Source: Balanoglossus misakiensis
Taxonomy: Eukaryota; Hemichordata
Direction of reading: 5' to 3'
Length of the DNA: 64,000 nucleotides
Assembly: GCA_040954595.2 (NCBI GenBank)
Contig: CM082593.2
Location: 8,060,001 to 8,124,000, forward strand
Below are positions 11,563 through 22,739 of the stretch, piece after piece. The notes below the pieces were generated by a model. It searched no databases, was not told where the DNA came from, and saw nothing but the letters and a program-made list of their open reading frames with translations. Position numbers and translations under genes: made by a program. Numbering within the stretch: the first letter of the stretch is position 1; each line of letters opens with the position of its first letter.

Positions 11563-13734
11563 GTGAAGTTAAACATCGTGTGTGTCTTGTTTTGTTTCAT
11601 ATCTCTGTCACTAAACACTTGTTAAAATGCACATACCCCATGTTGAAAGAGTGGTTATGGATGAAATGTCACTCGACGATCGCACTGTACCCGTAAGGCG
11701 TTCCTGCACTCTACCTACAATACGTAGCTTTTTGTTTGCGTCATAGCTACATGAAACGCAGTATTTTAGAAACATACGCCGAGACAAATTACTCGATGTT
11801 TACATTCATCGTGTTGCCAAGCCCCGGGGACAGCTGCATATGACAGCAACTCGTTCCCAAGAGAAGTTGTTCGGACCCTAGCCTTGCGAGTATTTGCAAA
11901 CATTCGTATTTTACAATGACTATAAAATAAGGGCGTTACTTTGGTGCACGTGATTGTGGATCAGAATGTTGATCCTGCAAAGCATTGCCTAACAAGTATG
12001 TCGGACACTAAGCATGATTGATTTTCGTTTATTCGTTTCATCTTTTTTTGGCGCCGAAATTGTGGCAGGGGTTCTTGGCGATCTTCTTTGAGAGAACAGA
12101 TTTTGTTACGAAAATGTGCATTAGACACTGTAAGGGGGTGTTGAATGTGTTTACTATAGGTATAACGCACATAGCATTGCGACTTGTACATGAACCTGAA
12201 CCTCGAGATGTTTACCCATCATGAACTGCAACAATATCGCTAATGAAAAACCAGTTCACCACGCAATCATGATAGCGCCAGGGATTCGCGAACAAGCAGT
12301 CTGAATACTAATAATCGACCAAATGTTTTAACGCATTATTCGTTTAATAATTCGTCCATGTGTAATAGAGACATAAAAATCCAAACCTACGCAGTCCATG
12401 CCAAAATAGCCATGCCAACCGCAATCTCAATATGACAGACAGCCGGTACTACGTCCACATGGATGGATTTACTCTCTATACACATCGCTGGTACCATTTA
12501 CTTGTCATATACACATATTGTAAATCCGTGCACACCGCTTCTCTTCTTAATTCTATAGGAGCACGATTATACAAGCGTATTTTCGTCAATTTCTCTTCAC
12601 TTCAAAACCTACGTCAAATATCAAACTTCATTGATCCTGTTTACAGCCAGGTACAAACCCCTCAGCAATGTCTAACTATAGCCACGGAAGAGAATTTATC
12701 ACCATGGAAACGCTTATAAAGTATGATTGCCCAGCTGAAATAATAAAATATATACTCAGGCAAATCGCTGTGAGTTGCTAGAATTTTGCTCTATAGTTTA
12801 GCACAAATTGTCTTTATGCCCAGTACCTTCGAAATCGTCGCCTTTAAACTTAATTATTTACTGCTGATATCAAGTTTACCGCAGCCAGGAGAGTGCACTG
12901 CTAGTGATAATGGTTTTTATTTCTTCGCCACGGATACATGATGTTCTTGGCATGCCATGTAGCTTATAAACAACATTACAATCAATGTACAGGCAGATAT
13001 ATTCTTTCCGGGGACTATTGGTCTCTAATTGAGTTCCCTAACGGTAGAATATCTTTTGACAATATTGTGGTGACTTTTATTCTGCGTGTGACGTAATTAT
13101 GTGTGGCCGTGCCTGCTGACAGGCGTTGGCTGGTAGTAGCATTCATCTCAGCCTCCGTGTTGAGTTACACCGTGTCATCAATCCATCTCAATATTGATGG
13201 TAAATATCAATGTAGTATGTATAGAGCCATTCATTATATGTAATTGACACCAAGCTGTTTCACAGTTTGATCCTCAGAATTTCTGGATCGAGAATAAATG
13301 TCTTTTTTTCTGTCTCCACCACGGAGAACTATTATTGGGGAAAAGGACGTTGCATGTGTTTACCATTTCCTTGGATGTCCAACGTCATGCCAATTATTTC
13401 CTCTTTTGAAAAAAATAAAGCATTTGAATACTTACTGGATGTATACACTGCACTTTCGCGAGAATTGTGTTAACTGTACTAGAGAATAGAGTTGGCCTAA
13501 AGCATCGTAATCAAAACATCTACAAGAAAACTTCAAGTATGTGCTCTAATGAGCCCAAAGAATATGACTTTATGTTCTTTGTGAAACTATTGAACCGGTC
13601 ATTGTCAATTAAATATAGCCACTGCATCAGGAAGGAAAACATGGTGGAATGCTTTCAGTCAATGTGTCTGCAAAACGATCATAATAATGTTTCTAACAGA
13701 GCATTCTCATGAAAATATGGCGTGAATATGGACA
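11563..13734. other. Gene-free stretch
   Basis: No exon is recognised. The open frame at 12432-12719 (95 codons) and the two overlapping frames near 13.3 kb show no family motif and are within chance expectation. Confidence 0.55.
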
Positions 13735-14068
13735 TTAAAGCCTCTAAAGCTGCCACTTTTTGCATTATTTTCGTGATTTTTTTTTCAACTTACATTGGCT
13801 CATCTAAATAAACTTACTGATAGGTATACATGAACATCTCATCGACCAATGTTGAAATTTGAGCTATATATTAAACGGTTGCCATACCCATTTATTCTGC
13901 CTCCATACACAAATTTAAAGTACACAGCTATCGTGGTATGCGTCTCCAACTGATGCACATACAAGTAATGTGGCTTAATGGTGAAGATTTGAAAGGATAT
14001 GGAATATATTTTAAGTGTTTTATTGTGGAAAACAATATGTGAAATTTGGCAGCTCTAGGGGGCTTTAA
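13735..14068. mobile_element. MITE family C, copy 1
   Basis: The terminal inverted repeats are TTAAAGCCTCTAAAGCTGCC on the left and GGCAGCTCTAGGGGGCTTTAA on the right. The body (334 bp) is shared with 16037-16345, and in part with 57957-58100. The TTAA-like ends suggest a piggyBac-type or TA/TTA-targeting non-autonomous element, but the target duplication is not certain. Confidence 0.85.
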
Positions 14069-14757
14069 AGTATATTCATTGCAGTGACTTTCAATGAAAT
14101 CGTACGTAATGATTATTGGAACATTTAGTTCAAGTAAGTCTAATAGTGTCAGGTACATGGGCTGAAAATCTACCGAGGTCGTCGGCGAGGAAAAAAACTT
14201 GATCGAGTCTTTGAAATCAATCACGTGATCTGGTCATGTGACTCACGACATTGTCATTTCCAGGTGCTGGGCAAACAGCATGGCGGCATCAAGCAAACGT
14301 TTTTCCGAGTATGTTTATACTTTAGAACCGCCAGACATGTAACAGGCACGGTGCCTAATCAGCCTCATGGTGTTTAATCTGCACAGTCGTCATCTGCACC
14401 ACATTTGCCCGTCATCTGGAAATTTGAATACCAACGTATCTGCGTCTGACTGCATCTGACGTCATTTGAATCGTGCCGTTGACGTCATTCACATGCGTGG
14501 TCCGATAGTCACCTCCTGTGCCCGCGCGGAGGCAGAGTCGGAGACTAGAACATACCCCCGGGCGTACACGTAGTCTGCTACGTAAGTTTCCATTATTCTG
14601 GTAAATAACACACCTGTGATTAATTGATTTTTTTTAAGTATCACGATCTACCAGTATGAGTAAACTACAGTGCCTAAAATGTCCAATCTTACTCTGCGGG
14701 AGCTTTTTGGACAGAGACCCATGTGATATTTAGTACATTGTCCTTTAACCGTGTTTT

Positions 14758-14818
14758 GTAGTCTGGGTTACCCGTTGCCCAACGGAAGAAGCAGAGGGGT
14801 CTGGGTAACCGAGACTAC
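14758..14818. repeat. Inverted repeat, 16 bp arms
   Basis: GTAGTCTGGGTTACCC and GGGTAACCGAGACTAC are inverted copies with one mismatch, separated by about 29 bases. The structure looks like the collapsed ends of a small DNA element. Confidence 0.6.
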
Positions 14819-16036
14819 GTGTCTTGATGAAATATTTAAAAATGGCGCCCACATTGGATCGCATCAGGGCACAGGTCTATACATAGCGCTCTCACAAGGT
14901 AATTAATGGTATATTTATAAAAGTGCTGCACCAAATTTGGTGAAAAATATTGATCTGACCTAGATCTGACCGTGCTGTGATATGTTTAGCAGTTTTATGT
15001 TAATAAATGGTAATTTGCATATTTGACGAATGTTTGCAATTGGCATTATAAATCAAGATATTCTGCACTAAAGGATTGGTTTGTCTTCGGAAATGAAACT
15101 ACACAGACAATAACGCTGGGAAAAATGAATCGAAACAATAAAGAAATTTTCTTGAAAGACTCCGCTGCACAAATAGTTGTAGTTGAATGCCAAAAGATCC
15201 TTGAAGTCAAAAATTCACTTCAAATCACTCGATCGTATCAGTCTTACAAATATACATGTCTGGCTGCGATCAATCTTTACACAGCTACCCTAAATGTACG
15301 CCCTCGACAATTGAAATATCAATATTTATTCAGGTTTTACTGTGTATCTGTTCAAACTTTTATTTTAAGTGTTTCCGTTTTCCTACAATATCCGAATGAC
15401 AGTTAAACTCAAGTAACTGCACGGATCCAAACGTTTATGGAACATCGATTACTGTGTCTTATATGGAATATCTTAAATGACGTTGCCTTGTCAACTCTTT
15501 TTGTACAAATATTTATTCAAATACCTCATGTCGTAAACCCGCATGTAACGTCATATTCTTAAATTTCAGTCAGTGGTTTATTAGCTTATATTTGTGCCTA
15601 TTTTTACTGATTTTCTTTTACTTTCTATTATGATAAGACGAGGATTAGGCGACTGATTGGACACAAAAACGACTCTGTCTATACGAGTTAAAACAATTCT
15701 GTATTTCCGCGTGCAGTGTCAAAGTTGCCAAGGTGACATCATTAAGATTTTGGTTAAGGACATGGTATAGTGGAGTAAACAGCAAATAACAAAACACTGT
15801 GCAGACTGTTTTTTTTTTTTGGGGGGGGGGGGGGTTACGAGGCCTGCCATTGGACTATAATACTTGTCCGAGAAATGGCGATCAAAATATGCTGTCTCAA
15901 ACGTCGCGACCACCTATTAACATTTAACCAACGCATGGTATATTGTCTCTTGACGTAATAATACACGCAGGCTTCGAGGGCATTTGAATATTAGTACACG
16001 CATAGCAGAAGTGCCATTTACCTCCAATACCTACAG
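14819..16036. other. Gene-free stretch
   Basis: No gene is recognised. A 127-codon open frame at 15023-15406 has no family motif. A T-run followed by a G-run lies at about 15810-15834 and may be a sequencing or assembly trouble spot. Confidence 0.5.
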
Positions 16037-16345
16037 TTAAAGCCTCTAGAGCTGCCACTTTTTGCATTATTTTCATGATTTTATTTTCCATCTTAGATTG
16101 GTACATCTACATAAGCTTACTGATAGACATACATGAACACCTTATCGATGCCTGTCGCACCGATTTAATCAGCCTCCATACGAACAGTACGTAGCTATCG
16201 TGGTATGCGTCGCCAAGAGATGACAAACTGATGCAATTGCAAGTAATATGGCTGAATGGTGAGGATTTTAGAGGATAGGGAATATATTTGAAGTATTTTA
16301 TTATGGAAAAAAATATGTGAAATTTGGCAGCTAAAGGGGCTTTAA
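16037..16345. mobile_element. MITE family C, copy 2
   Basis: The left end is TTAAAGCCTCTAGAGCTGCC and the right end is GGCAGCTAAAGGGGCTTTAA. The body aligns with copy 1, with a few indels. No coding capacity is present. Confidence 0.85.
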
Positions 16346-17431
16346 CCCTAGGAAGTGAATCAACAAGAACATGAATCTGTTTCTTGCTTTGCGTTAGATA
16401 GTGAAGCCTGGTTACTAGGAACTTGAATTAGCCTCACCCACGTACTATAAACCAGAGGAGGCGCCTCATTCATATTTTAAATTAGACTGCTCTGCCGCCG
16501 ATAAGTGGCAATAAAAACACTTTAAACTTAACCGAGCACTTGAATTTGACGTCAAGATTTTGACATCAACAGGATCCTTGTTGAATTGAGTTTGAATGGT
16601 TTGAATTAGTGTAGTGAGGAAACAGTGTCCTTCTTGATAATATGCAATTTGCAAAAGCGTATACGTTACCTTGTTCACGATTATTGGAGCGACAGCTGGT
16701 TACCTGTCGCTATGGAAATAATTATCACGCGCGTACCCTTCTCGTAACAAGAGTCCTTTGGTATAACGAGTACTGCTGGGTGAGTGATGTGGGGCCGTAC
16801 TTTAAACTACCATCGAATGCACACAGTCTGTTCAACGTTTGTAGTTAACATGCGAGAAATAACGTGTGATATATACTGCATGTGTGACTCGTGTACACCT
16901 TTTCGATGGTAATTCAGTATATTACCATATCCACGCATCAATACCTATGAGAACGCATCGGTTATATGTACTATATACGGGTTAAGGGATTCTGGTGGTT
17001 TAATTTGACGATATACATGACTCAAATGTGCCATATTATCACGCATATGCAAATACATGTATCAGACTACCTGAAGCGAATCAGAATTGTAATTACACGG
17101 AACTGTTGGACCAAAAAATAATATGCTACTCCGTTAATGAAGCATGTAAATGTGGACGGCGAACCTTATGGCTACAAAAACAGTCCTGACAGTATGCGAA
17201 ATAAACAAATACCAACTTATGCATCTTAATTTCACAGACTAGTCATACAAAGTATCGCATATGAGAGTCACACAGGGACTATTAAGACGTTTCTGAACGT
17301 CTCGGATGAAATACTGACGTAAATAATTGTGTGAACGGTTCGAGTGGTCCTGAAACGTCTCAGATTTGAGACGGCGTTTTCGGCCAGACCTGAGCCAGTG
17401 TAAGGATTAACACCTCTCTGCAACCCATTGT
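16346..17431. other. Gene-free stretch
   Basis: Nothing supportable as a gene, RNA or repeat is seen. Confidence 0.5.
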
Positions 17432-17568
17432 CTATGGGGCCGAGCCTCAACGCTTATACCCTAACCCTAACTGTGTGTGTGTGGACTCAACGCGACTCAA
17501 AGGATTGATGCTCTGTGTTTACCATATGCAAATAGAGTCTCAAATTTTACCCTGTGTTAACCTGGTAA
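17432..17568. repeat. Dispersed repeat K, copy 2, with telomere-like CCCTAA units
   Basis: This is the second copy of the 7918-8059 repeat ('ctatggggccgagcctcaac' to 'ccctgtgttaacctggtaa'). It contains TACCCTAACCCTAACT near 17457, just over two units of the metazoan telomere motif. The first copy lacks this insertion. Confidence 0.7.
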
Positions 17569-19053
17569 CATACGACCCCTGCAATCCATAATGGTTGACA
17601 ATTCGACATGAGAAACTTACAATATGAGAAGTTTAATCCGCCTATTTCTTCATCTCTATCACGAATGCGAAATATTCAGATACGCAAGAGTCCGAATTAA
17701 ACTTTTATTCTACGTACACATGCACATTAACCGTTTTTATTAAATATGTGTTAACATTTTTGTTTTACTTACAGTTAAACACTACATTAAAACCAAAATG
17801 TTCGACCACTGACTGGCTATTAACCATGACCGACTTAAAACACGTTTATTGGTGTTGTCAAGCAAATTTACGGACAATTTTGTCCGCTAACCACCGAGAT
17901 TCCGAGTTAGGCTATAATACCGGGCGGACCGTTGTTCCGCTTGACACCTTCACGTATCGCAAATGACATAAATGACTTTACCAACTTTTCACGGTCATTT
18001 GGCAATAACAACTCGATAAGTCAATAATAAAATTCCATTTTGGAACAAAATGGTGTGTACAACTCAGCTAAAATTAAGACACGATCACAAATCTGATGGC
18101 CAACGGTACAGCAAGTTATCGAATCGCCTATAAGACAATTTCACATCGTCTCTCAGAAAGTAGATTCAAACCGGATCGATCATAGCACAGCAAGTGAAAA
18201 CGCGACCAGGTCGACGTCAAGAAAGTCGCCTGTTCTATCAGTTTATTGAAGAGCCAGATTTGTGCAGCAGATCTGTCGTAAAGTGAAACGATTTGTGGAC
18301 AAACTGCACTGTGAACACGGACAGAAGATAGGTTTTAAAGAATCGCTATGTGTTATTTTGACAAATGATACAACCATACTGTTCGAGACACGAGTAAACG
18401 AACCACGTATCGGTCAACGAGTGCCGTCCATATACACACTACACTGCGTGTGGTTTCCTGCCCACAGACATTCGCAGAAAACACGCCAGAAAATAAGAAG
18501 ATTTACAAGTGATATTTAAAGACGACTCAAAATAGCAATGCCTATTAGTTCAACTGACATCATTGGAATGAACGCGATCGGCAACACGCGCCAAGTAAGG
18601 GCTCGTATTACAAAAATCCAGCTATTTCTGCAACCGATGAAATTCCAACGATTGCATCGGTTTTACATAAGTTTCCTAAACATCAAATTAAACGAATCCA
18701 CGAATGTTATAATCCGTTCGACTATAAACACTTGTCGAGCAAACTCTCGTAAATCATTACCTATTCTTGCTGTATTCTTATTCTCGCTCTTCGTTTATGT
18801 TGCTTTTTCTCCTTAAACTAGCTCCCATGCTGGGTGTTGATAATAAGAAATGAACGAACTGCTTATATGACAATGTTGGTACTGCGTTCACCAAAACAAC
18901 ATTAGTGGAGAAAATTGATGTTCGATAAAGTGTACCCGACACCCACCGAAATGTAATCACTTCTTGCCATTTTATAGAACTACACTCAGTGAACGCGTAT
19001 GGTTACCACATTCGTGTCTGTTCCATTAAGACAGGATTCTCTGAAGTGATGCT
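17569..19053. other. Gene-free stretch
   Basis: Open frames of 72-92 codons occur on the plus strand (17748, 18262, 18538), but none shows a conserved motif or convincing splice sites. Confidence 0.5.
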
Positions 19054-19258
19054 GGTAGACACGAGAGTGAACAAACCCGCCAAAGTGAATAATCGGTCTC
19101 TACCATTTATTCATTTTGGACGAGTTTTTACTCTCATATCATACAAGTGGGATGGAATTTGTGTGTGGTTGAACGTCCATACACTATATATCCACATGTA
19201 GAACAACATAAACGGCGTGTTGTATCAAACATAATTAATGGCAGCGAGAGAAAGAATT
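19054..19258. mobile_element. MITE family A, copy 2 (worn)
   Basis: It shares 'aataatcggtctctaccatt', 'gagtttttactctcatatc', 'gggatggaatttgtgtgtgg' and 'gtatcaaacataattaatgg' with the 31.4 kb copy. The right end (AGCGAGAGAAAGAATTT) is a diverged form of the terminal repeat. Confidence 0.7.
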
Positions 19259-19659
19259 TCGGTACAGCTTCTATAAATAACATTCGTCATACTAAAGAAG
19301 TCATCAAGCTAATAACCGCCGAAGGCTAAATATTTATTGGATTAAGTGTCTTGTTTTCATGTAGATTATGGAGTTGAATATCAATACTAGAAGTATACTT
19401 TTATAAGCCAAATCATATTATATGAACCCCACCCCATCACGCTGACTTGTGTAAAATGGCGTCACGACCAACTCTGTAAAATGTTTCTCCCCTTTCCGGA
19501 TAAATTTGATACCAAAACCTTGCTATTCCTGCCGCTTGCTTCATTGTAAGTTGTAACAGAAGGTCTCCTTAAGATCTCGACAATACTCTATGCATGCTTT
19601 GTGCAAAGTTATGATATATTTCAAAGATGTTGGAATTGCAGTATCAAGTTTCACATATA

Positions 19660-19860
19660 TCAAACGTTGGGCACTGCCAGCAGAGGAGTGTGCACGTGTT
19701 CTGCGCATCGCCAAAGTAACCGATCAGAAAAAAAGCCACTGGCACATGTCACACCCATCCACGGCACCGGTGACACCTCGCGCTCGCTCTGCCGTGTGGG
19801 ATCGCGGGGGTTATAATCCCCGCCAACAGAACATTGAGCCTCGTGCATTACGCACATATC
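19660..19860. other. Local GC- and CpG-rich patch
   Basis: This stretch is clearly more GC-rich than its surroundings. It contains a 20 bp palindrome (GCGGGGGTTATAATCCCCGC, about 19803-19822). It is open on both strands (104 codons plus, 65 codons minus), but neither product is recognisable. It could be a promoter or 5' exon of an unseen gene, or an old transposon fragment. Confidence 0.3.
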
Positions 19861-19970
19861 GCATTGAGTGTGGACTGCTTTACTTGGATTTATTTATAAA
19901 CTAACCGGTTAGTTAATTTTACAGTATAGTCCAAATCATAAACTTGAAAAAAAAACTAGCAAAATCAAAC

Positions 19971-19971
19971 G

Positions 19972-20031
<60 letters not shown>
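19971..20031. repeat. (TTG)n microsatellite, about 20 units
   Basis: Uninterrupted GTT/TTG repeats run for about 60 bp. Translation gives only poly-residue frames. Confidence 0.95.
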
Positions 20032-22153
20032 TCGGTTTCCACTCATAGTGCTTACTGAGACAATAGTGGTAAAACCGCTGCGTCAATTGCACGCGTGCGC
20101 AATGTGACATACCAGAGGAAATTATTATTATATTACACTAACGATACAACGATAGTCCTATTATTCACGTTATGCCTACAAACCTAGAAAAACCACTAAA
20201 CGTCCGACACACAATTCAGTCGGTTTCAAGAGACACGCTAACACGCATATCGAAAATGAAAACGCGCGACTTTTCCCCTTCAATTTGACGACAATGTTCG
20301 TCCAAGGTGAATTACTAATTATTGTCCACTATAGAGCTAGCCACAACATCGCAACACCACGAAGGATCACTGTTCAGACTGCCAGTCAGGCAGCATTCCT
20401 AAATTCGCCGGTCATGCACCAACCATGCCACAAATGGCAACATTAAACCGACCGCCTGCCTCCAACTGTTCCTCTTCGCATTGCGCCCGCCGGCGATGCA
20501 TTTGTAGACCGTTTCGGATTTTTTGAAAGACATACTTGCGGGGTAGACGATCGTTCATTATTCGTCGCGTTAAACAGCTTGTATATCAAGTGAACATAAA
20601 AATTCATTTTTCAATATGGCATAATTTAAATTGATCTTAAAAATAAAAAAAATATGCTCATAAACCTATAAGGCCATCTGTGCAACCGCGGGAGTTACTA
20701 AATATGTCGATTAGCTTTATGTTAAACTCTCGGTTGGATGTCTATGTCGCTGTCACTTCGGATATGTGTTTCGCTTGTATGTAGTTTTGTGAGATTAGCT
20801 TGTCTTCAAGGTATGCTGTAAACCCGGTGAGCATACGGTGTCAATTAGGATTAAGATTACGGCTGAATACTTCTGTCATTAAACTACCCAGTGACTATTT
20901 TGTTAAACTTCCCGGTGGCTATCCGGCGCCCTCCTAGAATTTCACTCAGAACGTCGTACAAAAATGCCATGTACACGTATAGGGTTTTGTGTCATTTATC
21001 TTTCGGCTGACAATAGCGTGCGTATATCAAATGAGCACTGCGTTCGTGTTACGTTACGTACGTGTACGATGGACTAAGTACTGGTGTGTATCGATCGACA
21101 TGTTTAAAGACGTTTAATTGTTGTTTTTATACATGGCTGATAACGCGAGGTATACTTCACGACAATGTCTGTTTAAAGGAAACTTATCATTGTGACATTT
21201 ATCATTAGATTCGGTCTTGAATGGAATCATATAAATTCGCAATTAAATGACTATCTGACAAGATGAGTTTCATTCTGACAAGAACAATACCTGTATGCAA
21301 ATTTTTGAACTCATGTGATATTATCAACGTAATTGTAGACGTTAATGGTTGCGGGCTTCAGTAGTATAGTGAACGTGAAAATAATTTAATTATCATAATG
21401 CAAGTTGTTGATTCTGTACCCTTTTGAAAATAAATCTGCCTTTAACACAAAACCGTTGACTTCATAGACTGACTGACCATTGTCAGTGATTAGTCGGAGA
21501 TGGCAGTTTAAGTCTCCAAGGCACAGAAAATGATTTTCGACGACCACAAAACCTCATAATAGCGTTTGTTTAAATATCAACCGGTTATATTAAACCATTG
21601 ATGGCTAGCAAGCTTTTCTTACGCCGCATACCATATAGTCATAATTTGTATATCATGGCAACACTTCTTTTATAATTTCAGAAATGCCTCGCTAGTACCC
21701 ATAGTATCAGAATGATGAATGTCGTCCAAGTTAATCTAAAATTACACCAACCTAGTATAAGCTTAATTACAGATACATCAACATGGACTCGAATGAGTTA
21801 TCACATGATCAATTGTAAAAACAAGGTTTGACGTAGAAGATCGGTAACAAGATCATTATAAAAATAGATTCAAACACGCACACCCGGTCAAAATACATGA
21901 GTAACTCTTCCTCTATGCCTCTAATATTTGCAAATGTACAGTGTTGGCGACCATGTCTTATATATGTGTACAAAATCACAATTCTTTGGGTGAGTTGTAG
22001 GGAAAGATAAATGATTTTAGCCTAACACAGTTGCTTAGCTTAATAGTGAGCATCATTGCCGGAGATTGTACTCTAGCTTCATGGCGACGCAAGCCACATA
22101 ATCCAGAAATAAAAAAAATATGTTTTTTTCCAAGTAAGAAAAGATTGACGTAC
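20032..22153. other. Gene-free stretch, probable intron 1 of the GPCR gene (minus strand)
   Basis: It lies immediately 3' of the GPCR exon on the minus strand and should be intron if that gene is intact. I looked for TM3-TM7 hallmarks (DRY, CWxP, NPxxY) on the minus strand here and in the rest of 0-22 kb and found none convincing. Confidence 0.45.
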
Positions 22154-22484
22154 CTTGTAAAGTTGGGCAGAACGTACAGAGAAAACGGCCCAACGGCCAG
22201 CTATCTTCCAGGTGCCCGACCAGATATGTCCACTCCACGAACAAGGCAACGAACAGGTCTGACACAGCCAGGTTGACGATGTAGTAGTTGGTTGAGTTCC
22301 ACATCTTTTTGTTTCTAGCAACGATGAGTACTATGATGACGTTGCCTATCAATGTGATTACACTTGACAGTACTATGAGGAGAATTTTAGTGATGACTAG
22401 AGCAGCAGGGCCGTTGTTCGAGCCAGGATACGGGTAGTAACTTCCATTGTGAGAGATGGTTACTGGTGATAAAGTCGACGACAT
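22154..22484 (-). CDS. First coding exon of a rhodopsin-family (class A) peptide-type GPCR
   Basis: The exon encodes 110 residues plus one base of the next codon. The ATG at 22484-22482 has A at -3 (CAACCATG), and an in-frame TGA lies 11 codons upstream, so the start is well supported. The N terminus has an N-glycosylation site (N13-G-S). TM1 spans about residues 29-55 with the GN motif (N48, position 1.50). TM2 spans about 66-86 with NLAVSD (D76, position 2.50). ECL1 has the WPLG motif (W96), and C103 is the conserved TM3 cysteine. The exon ends CAAG|GTACGT, a near-perfect donor in phase 1. A break after 'LQ' in TM3 is common in neuropeptide receptor genes. The TNYYIVNLAVSD stretch resembles orexin/allatotropin, TRH and RFamide receptors, but the ligand class cannot be decided. 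The 33-codon extension beyond the donor is intronic. Confidence 0.88.
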
Positions 22485-22535
22485 GGTTGTATGATGAGGA
22501 TGTGACCGAAAACGTCAGACTGTAGCTATCGACTA

Positions 22536-22574
22536 TCAGAGACGCACTGACTGCAACTGATGGGTGATGCGCAT
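22536..22574 (-). other. Upstream ORF in the GPCR 5' leader
   Basis: ATG at 22574-22572 opens a 12-codon frame (MRITHQLQSVRL) ending at TGA 22538-22536, about 52 bases before the receptor ATG. If the transcript starts near 22700 this uORF is in the leader and could damp translation, as is common for receptor mRNAs. Confidence 0.45.
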
Positions 22575-22725
22575 GTTTCCCTGCTCTCTGTGAAAGCCGG
22601 TTGTCACTTGTGCGAGTGAGTGGTGAGCAACTGGCGTTCTCACTGCGCTGTGCTTCGACGTCTGTGTGGCGCCTTTCGCTCAGCCTCGCGCACACACTGT
22701 GTACCGCGTCTCGTCAATATGGCAG

Positions 22726-22731
22726 TATATA
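22726..22731. promoter_or_regulatory. TATA-like element upstream of the GPCR exon
   Basis: On the minus strand it reads CCTTATATACTGCC, which would place a start near 22700 and a leader of about 215 bases. On the plus strand the same site reads GTATATAAGGC, an even better TATA box. The flanking 22.5-22.72 kb is comparatively GC- and CpG-rich. The direction of use cannot be settled from sequence. Confidence 0.4.
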
Positions 22732-22739
22732 AGGCGTTG

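Noticed and set aside
15805-15835. Homopolymer T-run/G-run (and similar runs at 24.0, 33.4, 37.0 and 56.5 kb)
   Set aside because: Their exact lengths are unreliable in most sequencing; no biological claim is made.
21060-21130. A DRY-like motif (VDRYTP) on the minus strand that might be the GPCR TM3 exon
   Set aside because: The preceding residues are not a membrane helix, and there is no ICxP-type continuation.
22079-22321. An 80-codon minus-strand frame inside the GPCR exon
   Set aside because: It is a shifted-register shadow of the receptor exon.
22387-22695. A 102-codon frame overlapping the GPCR start, which would be a long overlapping uORF
   Set aside because: It begins with GTG and contains no ATG; the only clear uORF is the 12-codon one at 22536-22574.
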